A stretch of 14,603 nucleotides of DNA from assembly GCA_016928995.1 (NCBI GenBank), contig JAFGJS010000129.1, forward strand, positions 1-14,603, written 5' to 3'. Shown one piece after another: positions 1-7,190 of this stretch; positions within the stretch are counted from its first letter, which is position 1; each line of letters starts with the position of its first letter. The position numbers were made by a program, and so were the translations under genes. This stretch comes from Candidatus Sumerlaeota bacterium. Lineage in GTDB: Bacteria > Sumerlaeota > Sumerlaeia > JAFGJS01. Under the pieces are notes generated by a model. The model worked only from the letters and a program-made list of their open reading frames with translations. It searched no databases and was not told where the DNA came from.

Positions 1-66
1 CGCTTGGCTTCGCCACGCCAGCAGTTGTATTCTCAAAGAACACGTGACCACCCCGTGGGGGGGGGC
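1..66. repeat. Possible repeat-derived 3' end with G9 tract and small palindromes
   Basis: The first 66 bases contain a TGGC-TTC-GCCA hairpin near the left edge (positions 5-15), a CCCC-GT-GGGG palindrome, and a run of nine G at 57-65. They encode a low-information tail for the leftmost gene. The composition and palindromes look more like an interspersed repeat than the neighbouring coding sequence. Only one copy is visible, so calling it a repeat is an inference. Confidence 0.25.
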
Positions 67-445
67 ACTTGGAAGTTGAATCCGGGTGATACAACAGCGA
101 CTCATCCTTCACATAATGGCTGCTGCACCGCAGCTGAATCACCGACCGCCCTTGATCCACATCCTCCACAAACAGATGAATCCACCGGGGAACCTTGCCC
201 TTGCGCCAAAGAAAATCCACCGCCTGCTCCGCGCTCCACGGCCCCAGCGACTGGCCGGCGGGCAGCGCATCCTCGGGGAAAGTCATGATCGAAGGATTGA
301 TGCAAGGCGAGCTGATCCGCGACTGATTCGGCGTCACCCGGAACACATGCTCATCCGGAATCGCCTCCTCGATATACTCGCGCGTCATCGGCAGCAGCTC
401 CTCGACCGCCCGCGCCAAATTGCACACAAAAGCCTCTCGCTCCAT
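1..445 (-). CDS. Unrecognised protein, 3' end cut by the window edge
   Basis: An open frame of 148 codons runs from an ATG at 445 to the left edge with no stop. A second in-frame ATG lies at 451, but the GAGAGGG Shine-Dalgarno sits directly against it and 6 nt from the 445 ATG, so 445 is preferred. The N-terminal half is acidic and amphipathic; the middle has WRKGKVPRWIHLFVED, then IQLRCSSHYVKDESLLYH, which looks like a compact alpha/beta protein with no signal peptide or membrane segment. I do not recognise a named family. From about residue 122 the composition changes (Pro-Pro-Pro-Arg-Gly-Gly, then FFENTTAGVAKPS), coinciding with a run of nine G at 57-65 on the plus strand; this tail may be repeat-derived or frameshifted. 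It lies 59 bp downstream of the SDR gene and may be co-transcribed with it. Confidence 0.6.
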   Translation of the reverse strand, partial: MEREAFVCNLARAVEELLPMTREYIEEAIPDEHVFRVTPNQSRISSPCINPSIMTFPEDALPAGQSLGPWSAEQAVDFLWRKGKVPRWIHLFVEDVDQGRSVIQLRCSSHYVKDESLLYHPDSTSKCPPPRGGHVFFENTTAGVAKPS

Positions 446-504
446 AGCCATCCCTCTCGCTGAATGAATTGAGTGTTCATCGTCGTGAACGGATTCTTCC
501 ATCG

Positions 505-1290
505 CTACACATTCCTCGCGTTGATCCCGCCGTCCACGTCCAGAATCGCGCCCGTGGTCCAGGCCGACTCGTCGCTCATAAAATACGCCGCGGCCCAGGC
601 GATTTCCTCCGGACGCCCCACGCGCCCCAAAGGATGCATCGGACCCATCCGCTCCAGCGACTCGCGCCGCTTCTCCGGATCCGGATGATGAATCGGCGTG
701 TCCACCGCCGCCGGCGCGATCCCATTCACCCGAATCTGATGCGGCGCCAGCTCCAGCGCCCAGGCGGCTGTGAAATTATCCAGCGCCGCCTTCGACGCGC
801 TATACACCGTGCACCCCTTGTTCGGCCGCGAACCCAGCGTGCTGGAAATATTCAGGATCGACCCGCCCTCGCCGCGCTCGATCATCCGCCGCGCCGCAGC
901 CTGCGCCATCAGCAGCGCGCCGCGCACATTCACATCGAACACTCGCGCCAGCTGCTCGCTCGACGCGTCGAACAATCCGCCCGGTTCGAACACGCCCGCA
1001 TTATTCACCAATCCATCGAGTCCGTCGAGGTCTTCGACCGCCTCGCGCACGATCCGCTCCGCATCATCCTCGCGCGAAACATCGCCCAGAATCGCAACCG
1101 CCGTTCCCGAACCGCGCTCCTGGTTGATCGCCTCCGCTGTTTCGCGCAACGGCTCCGCTTGGCGGCCCGCGACAGCCACGCGCGCCCCCTGCGCCGTGAA
1201 AAATTCCGCGCAACTCCGCCCGATCCCCGTCCCGCCGCCCGTGATTAAAATCCGCTTGCCCGCCAGACGATTGCCCGCCGCATGTCCCAT
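505..1290 (-). CDS. SDR-family NAD(P)-dependent oxidoreductase
   Basis: A classical short-chain dehydrogenase/reductase of 261 residues, the usual length for the family, acting in the cytoplasm on an unknown alcohol/ketone substrate. Residues 17-24 are the TGGGTGIG dinucleotide-binding motif; NNAG is at 96-99; the catalytic tetrad is Asn121, Ser150, Tyr163 and Lys167; the C-terminal DVDGG is typical of FabG/glucose-dehydrogenase-like members. Arg43 after the second beta strand (VAGRQ) favours NADP(H). The frame stays open upstream to 1425, but that extension would read back through a promoter and a terminator hairpin and has no family resemblance, so the ATG at 1290 is chosen, with AAGGCGG upstream. 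A good promoter lies about 35 bp upstream. The substrate cannot be told from sequence. Confidence 0.93.
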   Translation of the reverse strand: MGHAAGNRLAGKRILITGGGTGIGRSCAEFFTAQGARVAVAGRQAEPLRETAEAINQERGSGTAVAILGDVSREDDAERIVREAVEDLDGLDGLVNNAGVFEPGGLFDASSEQLARVFDVNVRGALLMAQAAARRMIERGEGGSILNISSTLGSRPNKGCTVYSASKAALDNFTAAWALELAPHQIRVNGIAPAAVDTPIHHPDPEKRRESLERMGPMHPLGRVGRPEEIAWAAAYFMSDESAWTTGAILDVDGGINARNV

Positions 1291-1323
1291 GATTGCACCG
1301 CCTTCGCATTCTTGCTGTCCGGC

Positions 1324-1352
1324 ATCGTACCCATTTATCCCCGCAAAGTCAA
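1324..1352 (-). promoter_or_regulatory. Sigma-70-type promoter of the SDR gene
   Basis: On the minus strand TTGACT (1347-1352) is followed after 17 nt by TACGAT (1324-1329): 5/6 and 4/6 matches to the -35 and -10 consensus at ideal spacing. Transcription would start near 1316, giving a leader of about 25 nt before the ATG at 1290. This supports the short start of the SDR gene and makes it a separate unit from the FHA gene upstream. Confidence 0.5.
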
Positions 1353-1382
1353 TTGCGGCGAGGACAGATTTTCCGCCGTTCA

Positions 1383-1416
1383 AAACAAGGCAGGCCGCCG
1401 GATGAACCGGCGGCCT
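1383..1416 (-). terminator. Terminator-like hairpin after the FHA/TPR gene
   Basis: A perfect 10-bp GC-rich stem (AGGCCGCCGG at 1392-1401 pairing with CCGGCGGCCT at 1407-1416) encloses a 5-nt loop, 38 bp past the stop of the gene ending at 1455. In the direction of transcription it is followed by GCCTTGTTTTG, a short interrupted T tract. It fits the 3' end of the Tad-like cluster; the T tract is weak, so it may be a strong pause or rely on other factors. Confidence 0.65.
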
Positions 1417-1454
1417 ATATTTCAATGCCTCTATCTCAGAAATTCGCGGAAAAA

Positions 1455-3782
1455 CTACAACTGCTTGATCTGCGCCTGCGCGTCGCGATGCGGCTTGCTG
1501 TCTTCCGGCGTGTTCTCAATGATCGACTCATACAAATGGATCTTCTGCAGCCGCTCATCATCCGACATCTGATAAATCTGGAAAATCAACTGCGACGCCA
1601 GCTGCTCGCAGCTCGAGCGTGAATCCTTGAAATTCGGCTCCACCTTCCAAGCCTCGAAATATTTCTTCAAAGCCTCGAATTCCTTCCCCTCTGCGCGCAG
1701 CTTGCGCCCTTCGGCCAGCAGTTCATTGGCCTTCTTGCGCAGCTCGTTAATGATCGAATCCTTCTGCTTGCGCGCCTCGATGTTGTACCAAATCGAAGTG
1801 TTCGGCTCGAGCATCAGCACCGCCTCGAAATCCTCGGATTTCGTGCTCTGCATCGCCTTTTCATACGCCTCGGAAACATCCTTGGCCTGATTCACCAGCG
1901 CCTCCAGCTCGCGATAGCGGCTGTAATCCTCGGGGATCGTCTTGAAAATATCGAACAAGCGATCCGCCTGGCCGGCCTGATACATGCGATACATGCTGGC
2001 GTGTTTCAGCAAGCTCTCCTTCATCGATTCAAAACGCTTCACTTCCTCCAGCGCTTCATCGGTAAGACCAGCAGTGTTATACTCCGTTATCTTGTCGATC
2101 TCCTCGTAGGCCTTCTCGATCTGGCGTTTTTTCAGCAGATCCTCCACGGCCTCGATCTGCGGCATGTAGTGCAGATGAATCGCCACTTTGGAAATATAAA
2201 GTTTCGTGTCCTTATAGCCGGGATAGATTTCCTCGGCTTTCTCAAAATATGTCTTCGCCGAAGCGTAATCCTCGCGCTTAAAGCTGCGCACGCCTTCATT
2301 ATATTGCTTGCCGGCGTTGTCCTCCAGCGCCTCTTTATATTTGCGCTTATCACGCTGCACGATGTCCAGCTGCTGCGAACGGCCCGCAGGCAGATCTTGC
2401 AGCGCGAGCCAGGCGTTGTAATAGTCCGTTTTCTGAAACGCGCGCTGACCCTGATCCAGTTTCGTGATCGTCTCCAGCGCGTTCTGCACTTCCTCCGGAA
2501 TCGTGTAACTCTCGCCCTTCTGCTTCGCCACTACGGAGTTCTTCCGGTATACTTCAATCTGCTCTTCGGCTTGCTTGAACATCTCGCGCTCAACCAGCGT
2601 CCAGATTTCATCCGGAGTGATGGTCTGAGCCATCTCGGTCGGAATCTCCTCGACGGTTCCGGTCGCCGCGCCGCCGCCCGTCGTTGTCGCCGCGCCCGTT
2701 CCGCTGCCGCTGGCCTGCCCGCCGCCGCCCGGAGCTTTCTTGTCATCACCGCCAGAAACCAACAATCCGACAAGGACGATAAACACAAACAGCAACACGC
2801 CGCCGACGATCATCACCTTGCGCCCGATCAACGGCTTCTTCTCTGAAAAAACCGGCATTTCCCTCAGCCGGAAGTAATAAGCCATTTCGCCGAACTCAAG
2901 CGAGTCCCCATCCTTGATGTATTGCGTCTTATAGGCTTTGCCGTTCACCTTCAGCGTCGCGTTGTTGTTCAGCAGCTTGACCTGAATCCTGCCGCCCTGC
3001 ATAAAAGTGATCTGAGCGTGCTGCTCCGCCACTGTGTCGTTCTTCACCACAACGGCGCATTGATCCGGATTGCTGCCGATGACGCTCTCAATGGAAGTCA
3101 ACGGAAGCACCTGCTTCCTCGCCTGGAGCGTCTTCTCCTCCAGCTCGGCGAAAATCTTGCCATGAATCACGCCCAGGATCGTCGGCGACGGACCCAGCAT
3201 CGTCGGCATCGACTGGATGTTGCCCATCACCGTCTTCTCGCCGGAGCCGACGGCCTTCGAGCCCTTCGCAGGAGCCGCAGGCGCCTCTTGCTGCGCTCCG
3301 CCTCCCATCATATTCTTAAAAGCGTCGTCGCTGAATCCGCCGAAAGCGTCCTCGCCGCCCACCGCGCTGAAGTCCGCCGTGGTCTTGTCCGGAGCCGGAC
3401 CTGCTCCGGAGCCGAATGCGATCGTCGCCTCGCCGCCGGGCTGCTGGCCGCCGCCGAAAAGCATCGTCGGCTCGTCGTATACCTCTTTGGCCTGCACGAC
3501 CTTGAAAACATACTCCGGACGGCCGAAGCGAATCACATCGCCGGCCTTCAGCTGGACCGAACCGCTGATTTTTTCGCCCCCGACAAATGTCCCGTTAGTC
3601 GAGCCGGTGTCTTCAAGGGTCCACTCATCCCCCTGACGACGGATCACCGCATGGCGGCTGGAAATCTCGGCAAAGCCAAAGTGAAGATCATTCGACGGCG
3701 AACGCCCAATGCTCACCTCGTCTTTTTTCAGATCGAACCGGTCCCCTTTTTCAACGCTTTCAAGATACGCTTCCGAAGCCAT
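1455..3782 (-). CDS. Membrane protein: FHA, degenerate FHA, TM segment, TPR-like domain
   Basis: A 775-residue protein. Residues 22-97 form a canonical FHA domain (Gly26-Arg27, SSRH at 41-44, STNG at 61-64), expected to bind phosphothreonine peptides. A Gly/Ala/Pro-rich linker (about 100-215) holds five similar Thr motifs (Thr106, 120, 184, 194, 201, each followed by M/I/V). Residues 228-306 look like a second FHA fold with lost binding residues (Ser237 for Arg, NNNA for STNG). Residues 322-343 are one hydrophobic helix after a basic stretch, so FHA is predicted inside and the C-terminus outside. After a Gly/Thr linker, about 385-775 is helical with TPR-like repeats (around 493-530 and 683-720). 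The ATG at 3782 has GAGGA 7 nt upstream. It is the last gene of the Tad-like cluster and probably a scaffold or sensor for it; the exact role is inferred. Confidence 0.9.
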   Translation of the reverse strand: MASEAYLESVEKGDRFDLKKDEVSIGRSPSNDLHFGFAEISSRHAVIRRQGDEWTLEDTGSTNGTFVGGEKISGSVQLKAGDVIRFGRPEYVFKVVQAKEVYDEPTMLFGGGQQPGGEATIAFGSGAGPAPDKTTADFSAVGGEDAFGGFSDDAFKNMMGGGAQQEAPAAPAKGSKAVGSGEKTVMGNIQSMPTMLGPSPTILGVIHGKIFAELEEKTLQARKQVLPLTSIESVIGSNPDQCAVVVKNDTVAEQHAQITFMQGGRIQVKLLNNNATLKVNGKAYKTQYIKDGDSLEFGEMAYYFRLREMPVFSEKKPLIGRKVMIVGGVLLFVFIVLVGLLVSGGDDKKAPGGGGQASGSGTGAATTTGGGAATGTVEEIPTEMAQTITPDEIWTLVEREMFKQAEEQIEVYRKNSVVAKQKGESYTIPEEVQNALETITKLDQGQRAFQKTDYYNAWLALQDLPAGRSQQLDIVQRDKRKYKEALEDNAGKQYNEGVRSFKREDYASAKTYFEKAEEIYPGYKDTKLYISKVAIHLHYMPQIEAVEDLLKKRQIEKAYEEIDKITEYNTAGLTDEALEEVKRFESMKESLLKHASMYRMYQAGQADRLFDIFKTIPEDYSRYRELEALVNQAKDVSEAYEKAMQSTKSEDFEAVLMLEPNTSIWYNIEARKQKDSIINELRKKANELLAEGRKLRAEGKEFEALKKYFEAWKVEPNFKDSRSSCEQLASQLIFQIYQMSDDERLQKIHLYESIIENTPEDSKPHRDAQAQIKQL

Positions 3783-3838
3783 AATTATTCCTCAAATCAT
3801 TAAGATCCATTGCGTCAAACTGCCCGACTCATGCTTCT

Positions 3839-3867
3839 TTTATCGCGCTCGCGCCGCGCGATGTCAA
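3839..3867 (-). promoter_or_regulatory. Strong promoter of the FHA/TPR gene with a spacer dyad
   Basis: On the minus strand a perfect TTGACA (3862-3867) is followed after 17 nt by GATAAA (3839-3844, 4/6). The spacer is almost wholly occupied by a 21-bp dyad, ATCGCGC-n7-GCGCGAT (3842-3862), with perfect 7-bp arms overlapping the edges of both hexamers. This could be an operator for a dimeric regulator, or could form a hairpin in read-through RNA. The 3' end of the preceding FHA gene is at 3899, so the gene can be expressed separately from the rest of the cluster. Confidence 0.5.
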
Positions 3868-3898
3868 GCGCTCACAAGCCCCCTCGGCGCGCCCAACC

Positions 3899-5371
3899 CT
3901 AGCGCAGGCTCTCCTGATCGCCGATGTATTGCTGCTTCTTGAAATATTCATACTTGTAATGCGCCCATTGATTCCAGTCCTCATCCTCGTCAGACACGAT
4001 GTCCATCAAACTCTCGCAGCTCTCCAGCGCCGGCTTATACGAATTCCGGTCGTCCATGATTTGGATGTCCCGCCGGTACGTCTCGAAATGCTCCTGCAAA
4101 ATCCGCTGCACTTCGATCAGCTGCTTCATCGCCTGATCCGCCTCGTAAGGCGCCTCCTCCAGACGTTTGTACAGCAGCACTGCCTGGCGGAACAGGCGAT
4201 AGCCCTTGTACAGGTTGCGCTTGTCCTCCGGCCGCCGCGCATGCACCAGGCCCAACTGATACGACCGCTTGGCCTTCGAAGTGATTTCCGCGGTGGTCAT
4301 GTCCTCGATCGCATGCTCCGGACGCTTCGCCCGGAAAGTGTCCAGCAGCCGGTCCACCGACTCCTTCTCCTGAAGCCGCTGATATGTCTTCTCGCTGCAT
4401 AGAATCGTGATCGTATAGCGGTTTCCGAAAGCGCAATAACCCCGCTCGCGAGTGACGATTTTATCGCCGGTGCTGCCGATGAACGATCCCTGTATTTCCT
4501 CGCCAATCCCGCCGCTGGCCCAATCCATGCCAGTAATTTCTTTCAGCGTGGAAATCTTCTGTATGATCTGATTGAAATACTTTGGAAAGTCTTCCTTCAA
4601 CACGGAGTAGCTCTTGATGTCGCTCTCCTGGCTCACGCCCTCCAGCACTTCCACCAGCAGCGTCACACGATATTCCCGCCGGCCGAAATAATCCTTGAAC
4701 CAAAAGTGCGTATGGCGGCCGTTAAACAGCTCATTGCCGAAAATCATCCCATTGGCGATTTCCGGCGGATGGGTTTCCCAATCCCGCCGCGTCACATGCA
4801 GGTCCATCGCGTCTTGCCAGCCCTCGTCGGCCGGAAGCTGCAGTTCAAAGCCATACTCCGACGAGAAAAACGGCTGCTCCTGAAGTTTCCAGTCGATCGG
4901 CGACTCATGAATCTTGTTCGTATACTTCTGCCAGATCGCCATGCCGAACAGCGCGCCCATCATGATCACCCCGAGCATCATCAGCATCCGCATCCGTTGC
5001 TTGGGATTCATTTTCTTTTTCGGACCGCGCCGCTTGCCCGGCAGCAGATCATCGTCCGCGCGTTCCTTGATCGGCTTGCTGTCCTCGGCGACGTCGAAAT
5101 CCACGTCGCCGAAGCGCAGCCGGTCGCCATGGACCAGATCGCCTTCCTTCACCCGCTTGTTGTTGTGGAACACGCCATTCGTCGAGCCGAGATCGCGGAA
5201 GTAAAACACATGATCCTTCATGTAGACCTCGGCGTGCTTGCGAGAAATGCTCAAGTGATCCAGTTGAATCTCACATTCATCGCCCCGCCCCACCGACGCT
5301 TTGTCCGTAATGACGTACTCCGTGCCCTTTTCGATGCCCTCATAGGCCACTAATCGAATTTTGTGAGCCAT
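3899..5371 (-). CDS. Membrane protein: FHA, TM segment, PsbP/Mog1-like and helical C-terminus
   Basis: A 490-residue protein. Residues 5-95 are a canonical FHA domain (Gly28-Arg29, SISRKH at 41-46, STNG at 63-66). A Lys/Arg-rich stretch (113-128) precedes one hydrophobic helix (about 129-147), so FHA should be cytoplasmic and the rest outside. Residues 168-348 start with EYGFELQLP and end with SVDRLLDTFRA, a pattern I associate with PsbP/Mog1/DUF1795-type alpha/beta domains; this is recognition by eye. Residues 360-490 are helical and TPR-like. The ATG at 5371 has GGCGGGA just upstream; an in-frame TTG at 5383 has its AGGA directly against it and is disfavoured. It lies between the DUF192 gene and the longer FHA protein and shares their layout, so the two are likely diverged partners acting with the Tad-like machine. 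Confidence 0.88.
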   Translation of the reverse strand: MAHKIRLVAYEGIEKGTEYVITDKASVGRGDECEIQLDHLSISRKHAEVYMKDHVFYFRDLGSTNGVFHNNKRVKEGDLVHGDRLRFGDVDFDVAEDSKPIKERADDDLLPGKRRGPKKKMNPKQRMRMLMMLGVIMMGALFGMAIWQKYTNKIHESPIDWKLQEQPFFSSEYGFELQLPADEGWQDAMDLHVTRRDWETHPPEIANGMIFGNELFNGRHTHFWFKDYFGRREYRVTLLVEVLEGVSQESDIKSYSVLKEDFPKYFNQIIQKISTLKEITGMDWASGGIGEEIQGSFIGSTGDKIVTRERGYCAFGNRYTITILCSEKTYQRLQEKESVDRLLDTFRAKRPEHAIEDMTTAEITSKAKRSYQLGLVHARRPEDKRNLYKGYRLFRQAVLLYKRLEEAPYEADQAMKQLIEVQRILQEHFETYRRDIQIMDDRNSYKPALESCESLMDIVSDEDEDWNQWAHYKYEYFKKQQYIGDQESLR

Positions 5372-5466
5372 GGTTCCCGCCAATCCTCATGATGTAATAA
5401 ACCGCTTTGCGCTATTGCGACACGTTCAGTTCTCTTTTTCTCAAGCGGATGGAACGCCGCGCTCCC

Positions 5467-5814
5467 TCACTCCTCAATCGCCAGGCGATCTCCCGTCTGC
5501 GTGCCCGTCGCCCGGATGACGCCAGCAGGCAGTTCCAGCACGCTTTGCGCGCCCACCGGCCCCCAGCTGAAGTTCCAAGGCCGCAACGCCGGCTCCATCC
5601 GCACCACGCGTTGCTCGCGGTCGAGATACAGCACGTCGATCGCAAACTGCATGAACAGCGTATGTATCGAGCCGCAAGGGACGATCCACATCCCCTCGCC
5701 TCGCGACAGCCTGCGCCGCCCCAACAATCCGCGCGTCCGGGCGCCCTTCGTCCGGGCGACATCCACCGAATCGCCCAGCAGCGTCCCCTGCGTCGTGTTC
5801 CGCACTCTCGCCAT
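5467..5814 (-). CDS. DUF192 family protein
   Basis: A 115-residue protein matching the DUF192 (PF02643) pattern along its whole length: ARTRGLLGR (25-33), RGEGMWIVPC (38-47), SIHTLFMQFAIDVLYLD (49-65), then LRPW (77-80) and VLELPAGVI (92-100) before a TGTQTGDR end. The biochemical function of the family is unknown. There is no signal peptide, although many DUF192 proteins elsewhere are exported, so this one is probably cytoplasmic. The start is taken as the ATG at 5814; an in-frame TTG at 5826 has no better ribosome site, and the only SD-like GGCGG is rather far upstream. It begins 37 bp after tadC and ends 95 bp before the FHA/PsbP-like gene, so it is probably in the same transcript as the Tad genes. 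Confidence 0.85.
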   Translation of the reverse strand: MARVRNTTQGTLLGDSVDVARTKGARTRGLLGRRRLSRGEGMWIVPCGSIHTLFMQFAIDVLYLDREQRVVRMEPALRPWNFSWGPVGAQSVLELPAGVIRATGTQTGDRLAIEE

Positions 5815-5851
5815 TAAAATAATCAACCGCCGTTTTCCGCCCGCGCCCGCT

Positions 5852-6772
5852 TTACATCTTGGCGAAATGCTTGATGAAAATCGGACCCAGGATCACGATG
5901 AAAATCGACGGGAAAATGAAAATCAGCAGCGGGAAAAGCATCTTCACCGGAGCCTCGTTGGCCAGCGTCTCCGCGATCTGCGAACGCTTCGTCCGCAGCA
6001 TATCCGACTGCAAGCGCAACACCGGACCCAGACTCGCCCCCAGCAGCGTCGCCTGGATCAGAGCCGTCACCACGGAAGTCATATCCGGCATATTCACCCG
6101 CTCCTTCATCTGCTGCAAAACCTCCACGCGCGTCTTGCCCAGCTGCATCTGCTGCAACATCCGGCTGATCTCCTCGCGCAACGGAGACTGCGGCGTCTGA
6201 CGGCTCACGCGCTGCAAGCCGCCCAGAAAGTCCAAGCCAGCCTCCACCGAAACCGTCAGCAAATCCAGCGTATAAGGCAACGCCCGGAAAATCTTCTTCT
6301 GACGCATCCGCACATTGCGGCTCAGCCAGCTATCCGGATAGACCATCCCGATCAGCCCGCAAAACAGCGGCATCCCGATCAGCATCATCAGGCCCTTGCC
6401 CATGTCGCCGCTTTTCACCAGAAAAATAAAACCGATAAAGCCGCCCAGCGCCGCTCCCGCAATTCCGGCCAATGGGATCATCGCCATGTATTCCTCCGTC
6501 TTCACCTGATCCTCGAGGCCGCCCATGACCAATTTGCGGGCCGCATCCTGGCGGTACTTTTCAATCGCGCCGGAGCGGAAGCTGCTGGTGATCGGCATCA
6601 ACATCGCCAGAAAAGGCGTAATCAGCCAGAAAATGCCGGTTTTATGCGCCTCCACCTGGGACAGATCTTCGCCCAGGTCGAGCATCGTTCGCGGAAAGAA
6701 AACATAAATCGCGCACATCATCGCGAGGGCGCCCATAATCCCCGCGGCATAAATCATTGTGTCGCCTTCCAT
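5852..6772 (-). CDS. tadC: TadC-like inner-membrane platform protein (type II secretion F domain)
   Basis: A 306-residue integral membrane protein, the usual length for TadC. Hydrophobic segments lie at about 8-26, 46-64, 95-117, 127-146 and 276-299. Between the last two groups a cytoplasmic helical region (about 160-275) has the T2SSF-domain signature, including LPYTLDLLTVSVEAGLDF (165-182) and LGASLGPVLR (244-253). With TadB it would form the inner-membrane platform on which the CpaF/TadA ATPase acts to assemble a Tad/Flp pilus or secrete substrate. The ATG at 6772 has a strong AAAGGAG 8 nt upstream. It is separated from tadB by an unusual 417-bp spacer, although these two genes are normally adjacent and tightly spaced. 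Confidence 0.9.
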   Translation of the reverse strand: MEGDTMIYAAGIMGALAMMCAIYVFFPRTMLDLGEDLSQVEAHKTGIFWLITPFLAMLMPITSSFRSGAIEKYRQDAARKLVMGGLEDQVKTEEYMAMIPLAGIAGAALGGFIGFIFLVKSGDMGKGLMMLIGMPLFCGLIGMVYPDSWLSRNVRMRQKKIFRALPYTLDLLTVSVEAGLDFLGGLQRVSRQTPQSPLREEISRMLQQMQLGKTRVEVLQQMKERVNMPDMTSVVTALIQATLLGASLGPVLRLQSDMLRTKRSQIAETLANEAPVKMLFPLLIFIFPSIFIVILGPIFIKHFAKM

Positions 6773-6792
6773 GCTGTGACGCTCCTTTATTC

Positions 6793-7190
6793 GGGTTTGG
6801 GGTCTAGGGTCTGGGGTATGGAGCGGCTGACGCCGTAAAAGATCTCTCCATCGCAGCTATCATGCCCCTTTTATCATTCACCCCAACTTCACTTAAGTTT
6901 CATTAGTCAAGAATCAAATGACTGTTTTTCTCGGGTTGATCAGGATCATGGTAAATCCTATTTCCAACTTCATTGATCCACCATCGATCACAAATTTCTC
7001 CCTCATTTGTGATCAAAGAAAGCCAGCGATCAGCGCAATCCGGATTTCCATATATACCATCTCTCCAAGTCGGGTCGACTATCGGGCTTCAATTCCCGGC
7101 CACAGTCTGGGCAATCCATCATCAATCACCCTTTTCCAGAATCTGGATCGGATCGCTCTGTCAGACAACCAGACCCTAGACCCCAAACCC
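6793..7190. mobile_element. MITE-like element with 22-bp inverted repeats between tadB and tadC
   Basis: The 417 bp between tadC and tadB hold no convincing gene. The interval is bounded by perfect 22-bp inverted repeats at 6793-6814 and 7169-7190, each built from telomere-like heptamers TTTGGGG, TCTAGGG and TCTGG reading inwards. Inside, a second inverted repeat (GATCACAAAT at 6986-6995 with ATTTGTGATC at 7005-7014) forms a 10-bp stem with a 9-nt loop. The interior looks more AT-rich than the neighbouring genes. The right arm starts at the last base of the tadB stop codon, and the left arm ends close to the tadC ribosome site. I see no clear target-site duplication and no transposase, so a non-autonomous element is an inference; a processed RNA or regulatory leader is the alternative. 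Confidence 0.55.

Noticed and set aside
469-1248. Plus-strand frame of about 259 codons opposite the SDR gene
   Set aside because: Arg/His/Pro-rich antisense shadow of a gene with all SDR catalytic residues.
1291-1425. 45-residue N-terminal extension of the SDR protein
   Set aside because: It would cover a good promoter and the terminator hairpin, and the family starts at the residue chosen.
2001-2846. Plus-strand frame of about 281 codons opposite the FHA/TPR gene
   Set aside because: Leu/Arg/His-rich shadow of a well-supported minus-strand protein with clear domains; no ribosome site or family likeness.
5501-6838. Long plus-strand open frame of about 445 codons opposite the DUF192 and tadC genes
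   Set aside because: It is rich in His, Gln and Arg with no domain pattern, spans two well-supported genes and their spacer on the other strand, and is what GC-rich antisense sequence produces.
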